From: Trileptium ribeirensis
Lineage: Eukaryota; Nematoda; Enoplea; Enoplida; Thoracostomopsidae
Reading direction: 5' to 3'
NCBI GenBank assembly: GCA_030248225.1
Contig: JASANE010021147.1
Span: 1 to 64,000, forward strand
Length of the DNA: 64,000 nt
The position numbers and the translations under genes are program-made. This document shows positions 58,380 to 64,000 of the stretch, piece by piece; the stretch's first letter is position 1; each line of letters starts with the position of its first letter. The notes under the pieces were generated by a model, which was not told the DNA's origin, searched no databases, and saw only the letters and a list, made by a program, of their open reading frames with translations.

Positions 58380-61300
58380 ACATAAGATCGGACGGACGAG
58401 GACATCGCTTACAAAAAACGTTAAATTTTAGAGTTTTACGGACAGACAAAATACGGACGGTTAGGACGAACGGGGGGCGATTTTAGGGCCCTCCCGCGGA
58501 CCCTAGCGGCTTTGGAACAGGGCCCCTGACCAACTAGGAGCACGTTAAGGTTTGCCCCGTCTCTGACCTCGAGACGGGCATTTTCCCCCCGGCGATCCGT
58601 TAAAGCACAGGCAGTCACATGAAATTTCAAATGAGCTTGATTTCTCTTGAAGTTTTAAGATGTCCTCATGGGCGAGTGTCATCGTCCAAGTTAAATTTGG
58701 CTCAATTAGGAGGGCGGCAAGTCAAAACCACAGATGCGACATAGCAGATGGGGTCGCCAAACAATTAGAGCTTCGGCTGATTGCTGGTCGTTGCGTGGGA
58801 CGACGAGTTGGCGGTTAAACCAAGGAGAAAAGAGCAAACAAATTCAAAAAGGCTTAGAGATCGAGTGTCCCGGAAATCGATAATGTTAACCCAACCAATC
58901 TGGGACAGGAAATCAAGTAAATAAGACTCGAATTTCAACGAACATCCGGCACTAATTGCTGGAAGTTGAGGCTTAAAAGCTCAAGTTTCGTAAGAAAATC
59001 GGGGCTAAAATCACAGATGGTCATCTTCCGAGTACTCGAAAGGTTCAAATTTAATGTCGGCAAATTAATTGAAGCCAACTCTCTCTAAGGACATCAACGG
59101 TTTACGGTAGCCGTCACAATTGGAATTTCCGGAAGTGTCCCCAATTGGACACTGAGCAAAAAAACCCGAAAAAGTGGGCGTCAAGGAATCGCCAAAGATT
59201 GGATGGCGACAAAATCGCCATCCTAACATACAGGCAGAAAATTTGAGGCGACGACCAGCGCGTCGACTCGTCGAATCAGTTGGACTTCGACAGCGCGGAG
59301 TTCGGTCGACTTTACTGACCGGCTCCGACGCACTATTTCAAGTGTTTGGTTTTCATGCGGCTCTGTTTTTGTTCCTTCGCTTTTCGCTTTTGCTTTGGAT
59401 CGACTCGATGGACCGAGACTTTTCCGCGTAGGTATATACCTCGCGAAGGGGGTTCAGCTGGTGCTGCCCCAGGGTCAACGGCCGTAAGTACTTGAAGGTT
59501 TAGTGGATGCAGGGGTTTAGTTTCCCTGCCGAATGAAGAGTAACAGGCCGTTCGTTTAGATATCTCATGAACGTAGCGCCTCTCTCGCCCCTAGGTAGAA
59601 TTATTCGCGTTCGGGTTTCGCCCACCCCATCCCACAAGAAGTGCTACGCACAAACTCAACTAGAATCAGCCTTTAGACTCGAGTTCCGATGCAGGAGGCA
59701 CTAGGCGATTTGGGGTACACTCGTACAGAGCGCAGTGAGGACTGAGCGACCAATTCGAAGTCTTGCTGATTCACCGTGGTATTAGGTAGGGCACAACAAA
59801 ATGGACGCTTCTCGTCCAGGTTTGACATGACTTGGCTCTTCTGAGTTAGGATCGACAAATTTTCCTGAGCCGACCACGGTAAAATTCCTTGAACGTGCGT
59901 GCCACAGAAAATAGGGACTTGTTCAATGGTTTTGCTATTATAGTTTCCAAATTTGTAGCTTAGTGGATCGTCCAATGCTCATGCCGTGTTTGAGCTTGGA
60001 CAGAAACACAAATTAGGGACGGAGGACTAACCCCCGTCGGGCTCTAGGAAACCCTTCAAATTTCTTTTATTCTAGTCGAGTTAAGAGAATTTGGGCACAC
60101 AAAAGACGGATCAAATTCTAGGTATTATCACTTGAGATTAAGGTGTTTGCTGTTCACAAGGAACTCTGGTGGAAGATCGCCTCGGTTTACTTATTGACTT
60201 CTGGTTCCATATCATTTAGGTGTGTTCTGATTAGTAAAATCTTACAGGAGCATTGTGCTGGTTCAAGGCAAATGTTGTAGGCATCTCCAATAAGCACCCA
60301 TTTCACCAGGACGACTGACGGAAGAAAATGTTAGGCGATACCCCTGATCCTAAAATAACCCTATAATCGGCTCGCAGGGCATACCCCTAGCCGTCCCAAA
60401 ATTCCGTTCTCCCCAGCTAATGTCGCGTACGGACAGTTTGATGTTAAAACCTCATTTTGGTGCACTCTGCAATACACCATCACCACGATCAATCGTACGA
60501 GTGTTCATCGTAATATAACTCCATGGTCTTCTCTTTAGAGTTAAGGCCTCAAAATAACCGTTGCTACCAGAATGCCCCGGCATTTGTTTTCTTGCCGACA
60601 CTTCTTGCGGGAGACACTAGCCGTGTTCCCGCCTTCAAACAAAAATTTTAGTATGTCCTGAAAATAAAGAAAACTTACCTCCTCGCCTGGACCATTTCGG
60701 CCCTGTGGATGGCGAGTGCAAAACCCCTTTTTCTGTTTGGAGCTAGTTGATGGCTGAGTTTAGCTTTGCTTTGGTTTTACCTCGGTTTACCCATTAGGCT
60801 ATGTACTATGTATGCCCAAATTATATTTTTCCACAGTTTCAGTGCTTGATAGTTCTATTTTCCAGTATTGTGAATCGATCCTGCGCGGGGAATTTACGCC
60901 CGCTGCAGAGTCGCTGGTCTTAGCCATTCAGCCATAGGAACACAATCACACTCACAACTAAGTCAGTGATAACTTAACTGCACTACAGTGCATTTAAGAC
61001 ACTGCACTACTGCAGTGTAACAAGAAAAGAAAATAGCGATAGAGAGAGGCAACGAAATAGCAGCAAAAGCGGAAAAGACGCGGATGCGTCCGGGGGCGAT
61101 CGCCTCTGGCTCGACTGCTCAAAACGACTCCAAAGGTAGGAGATAAGGCCTATTTGTCCCTCGGCTAGGCGCGTCCAGCCCGTAAAACTTGCCCCCACCA
61201 AATTTCCAGCGAAGAAATCAAATTGAAGCCAATCAATTGGGCTCGTCCTTGGGGGCGGCCCCCGTAAATTGCCTAGAAGGGCGTATCAGGCCATTTAGCA

Positions 61301-63810
61301 CCACGACTGTGTGTCCCCGGCCTAAGTCCGATGAGCTATTCCAATCCTTTTTTCTAGTGTCCCGTTCGGTCAGTCGTGCTGTTAGGTATGTAAGGCATCA
61401 AACACGATGAAACGGATCCATATACATATAGGCCATACTGCGGGCGTGTCTCTAGGATAAATTGTTCGACGCCCCGTATCATACTTTCTAGTCGGCACTA
61501 TTCTGAGTAGCGTTTTAACCAGGCTGTAGAGCTGATGTAGGCAAACTCGAGGACTGTTTTTCCCGTACCCCCCTCTAAGTTCCGTCGTTGTATGTAATTG
61601 TTCGTCACTTGAGGTGACACGCACTTAGGAGCGTTTTCTGAAGCACTCTAGGGCCCCTGCTTATTGCGCTGCATAGGTGATTAGTTCGCTAACATTGAGC
61701 CGAAGCAGGGATAACCGCTCCTAGCCCGCAACATGCGGATATCTGCACGCTCTGTCCCTATTTCTTTCTCTAATGCCCGGGCCCCCTAGTTTACAGTACC
61801 GAAGCGACAGCAGGACTCTACTACTGAGCCTTTGCCGACTTCACACGATCCGTTGGTCTCGATACGTGAGTAGGAACACTCGTCCCCTGATAAACCTTGA
61901 TTATTCCAATAAACCTTGTATTATAGACATTGTGTATGGACTTGTTTTACTTCGAGATGATAGGGACTCTCAGTGGTTTGTCCGCACGGACGAGCAGGCA
62001 CTGCCCGTCACGGCTTGGGGGGGCGAGAATGTCACAATCCCTGACGAGCATGGCCTTCTACCTAATTTACTTTAATTTATTACTGACACCCAGGAACCAA
62101 ATACTAGGAAAACGAACGCGAAACTTAATTCGTTTCTGGCGAACGCTCGAAAAGGTCATCAGGAATTTTCGCTGCTTGACACCGATAGGGAATTTATTGA
62201 AAGGAGCAGGCCACACCATTGATTTTCCGACATTAAACATTCAGGGCCCGTCGGAACCCTGTGGGGGCCACAAAGGCTACAATGCTCTAGCACGGAGCAT
62301 AATAAGAGCTTACTTAGGTAAATCAACTTGAGCCTCAAATTTCTATGAATATTTTGAGCTTTTATTCTAACATTTAACCCAACAAATTAGAATTAAACAA
62401 CTTCCGATGAGTCTAAGATAAGGAATAGCGGCTATGCTCCATGACCTGTGAGCAGGTGTCTGTGCTAGCCTCCCTGGGGGAACTCAGAAATCATACCAGA
62501 AACTAGACACGTGCGCAACCAATCGGGCGGGGTCCGAACACATCCCGTGAAGCGCGCCTACGGCTTGCTAAGCTCCGTAGCTTCTTGGGTCTGACCAAGA
62601 ATAAGATCAAAATTTCAGCACCTACGGTCCGCCCTTGAGGTTACGATAGCCGGGGTCGTATGGGCATGGTGTTAGGAAGTTGCGCCATGCAGCTGCGTCA
62701 CTGTTATTACATTTTGTGCTAATGACACTTCAATTGTGCTTGGAAAAGGCGTTTAAATTCCATTCACATGCATCATGATTATATTTTCGGATATCATTAT
62801 TAAACTAAGCAAGCAATGTCCAATAATAAACTGCGAAACTGACCATTCACCAACGTTACATCTAGAACGGTACCATTGTTTCATAGTGTATTGTTTAAAA
62901 CCTTTATTTACAAGAAAATCTAAGAAGCTGTTACGAATAAAATTCTTATCGCAGTAAATGAAGCTGCTTGTTAATTAGCTGGCTGTTATGGCATTAGCTT
63001 TAACTCTGGACGTTGTTCAACAGTGGTATGTAAGAAAAATTGAACCGACAACACGGTTTTGTCTCCAATGTCAATGTTTGTGTTAATTAATGGAGTCTAA
63101 TTTTGGCCTTGAGACCATTCGTAGGCTTCGTATGTTTTATAGTAGACTAAAACAACTACAGAAATTATGCTTATTCCTCACTTAATTTTATCGCGAGCTT
63201 TAGAGGACACGCTGTGATCAGAATTAAATTTACTGGCTCGCAAATTCGAGCCCAGCTAAGTCGGCTATAGGGCTAGCCAGCATTAAAAACAATGCCAAAA
63301 GTCAAAAGCAAAGAAAGCGTTGATTGATTCCGGTAACTGATAATACAAATGTGATGACTATGTTCTGTTATTGGCAATCGCATACCAAATGCCTGTGTAT
63401 TTTTAATAACAGCTGAGGAAGTCATGGTTGTGTTGCGGAGCTAAATGTAAAGCAACTAGGTTATTAATAACTCTTTTGAACAGGTTAAACTATTGTTTGA
63501 GTAGCAAATTTAATCAAATATAGCTAAGGGTCCGCCTATGAATTTTTAATGGTTCGAGCAGCTCTTATATCCCACTAAGCCTATGTTTTATTTGCTCATG
63601 TGACAGCAGCCTGTATATGTCCTCTTTCACGATAAACGACATAGAATTTTATCAGTTGTAACAATGCGAAACTACACGGTGCACAATGTAGCGTTAATAT
63701 GTAGGAATGTCGATGTAACATTCATATTTTGTGTATTCTTAAATGTCGGGAATTGGTTCTACAGAACAATCGTAGACACACGACAGGACCAGGAATATAA
63801 TAAACGTGTT
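58380..63810. other. GC-richer domain without recognised genes
   Basis: Most of the stretch from about 55.9 to 62.7 kb has visibly higher GC than the rest of the window, with many CpG. Open frames of 60 to 133 codons (for example 61,773-62,075 and 61,930-62,331, +) overlap each other and show no motif I know. AT-rich DNA returns after about 62.7 kb. Confidence 0.35.
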
Positions 63811-63820
63811 AATGTGTTAA

Positions 63821-63988
63821 TTGAAACGGAGCGAGCGAAGGGAGCGGTGTTTCCACTGTGGGCGCTAGAGGGAAAATTATTGTCTTTCGCTATCATTCAT
63901 AACCCATTTTCGGATGGACGGGTTTCAACAAATTTTTGTGTTCGATAGCAAAAGTGCCGACGATGTGTCCTTTAGTTGAACGCGAACA
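63821..63988. repeat. Dispersed repeat, GAAACGGAGCG family, second long copy
   Basis: It starts TTGAAACGGAGCGAGCGAAG and matches 40272-40452 for about 165 bp, including TTTCCACTG.GGGCGCTAG, ATTCATAAC.CATTTT and GTTCGATAGCA.AA. An open frame through it is not convincing as protein. Confidence 0.8.
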
Positions 63989-64000
63989 GATCTGATCTCA

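Noticed and set aside
58021..58486. Plus-strand frame with a hydrophobic membrane-like stretch
   Set aside because: The hydrophobic part comes from GTT and GTG microsatellite sequence and the frame continues through low-complexity TATG repeats.

Overview
The window looks like nuclear DNA of an invertebrate animal. It is AT-rich, genes are split by introns of about 0.4 to 4 kb, and repeats and decayed transposons are common. Four gene families can be read by splicing exons by eye: a DEG/ENaC sodium channel, an LC8-type dynein light chain, a CHIC cysteine-rich palmitoyl-type protein, and a secreted cysteine-module protein that loosely resembles the C6 domain of nematodes. A nematode (perhaps mermithid-like) is my best guess, with low confidence. 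No tRNA, rRNA or CRISPR was found.

Layout. 0.5-5.6 kb (+): the 3' part of a secreted protein gene with phase-1 cysteine-module exons; one intron holds about 30 copies of a 116-bp repeat. 8-9.7 kb: unassigned coding-like pieces on the minus strand. 10.4-11.2 kb: a large foldback element. 15.3-19 kb: retrotransposon debris (RT-like relic on minus, an LTR-like element on minus, an integrase-like relic on plus) around a 31-bp tandem array. 21.5-22.4 kb: a 53-bp hairpin array that stops 124 bp before the start codon of a complete two-exon DEG/ENaC gene (22.5-25.8 kb, +). 27.7-30.2 kb (-): an LC8 dynein light chain with a long extra N-terminal region. 32.0-32.5 kb: a MITE-like element. 34.6 kb (+): a terminal coding exon of an unrecognised gene. 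43.0-47.5 kb (-): three exons of a CHIC-family gene whose large intron contains a second copy of the LTR-like element. 48.7-51.2 kb (-): a dead Jockey/R1-type non-LTR retrotransposon. 52-54 kb: short tandem motifs and nested repeats. 56-62.7 kb: a more GC-rich stretch with degenerate tandem repeats and no recognisable gene.

The genes are unrelated housekeeping, membrane or secreted functions and form no obvious pathway. The main structural theme is repeats in introns and promoter-proximal DNA. The least ordinary features are the paired LTR-like elements with a conserved TATA box to splice-donor spacing, the 53-bp hairpin array next to the channel gene, and the fusion-like LC8 protein.
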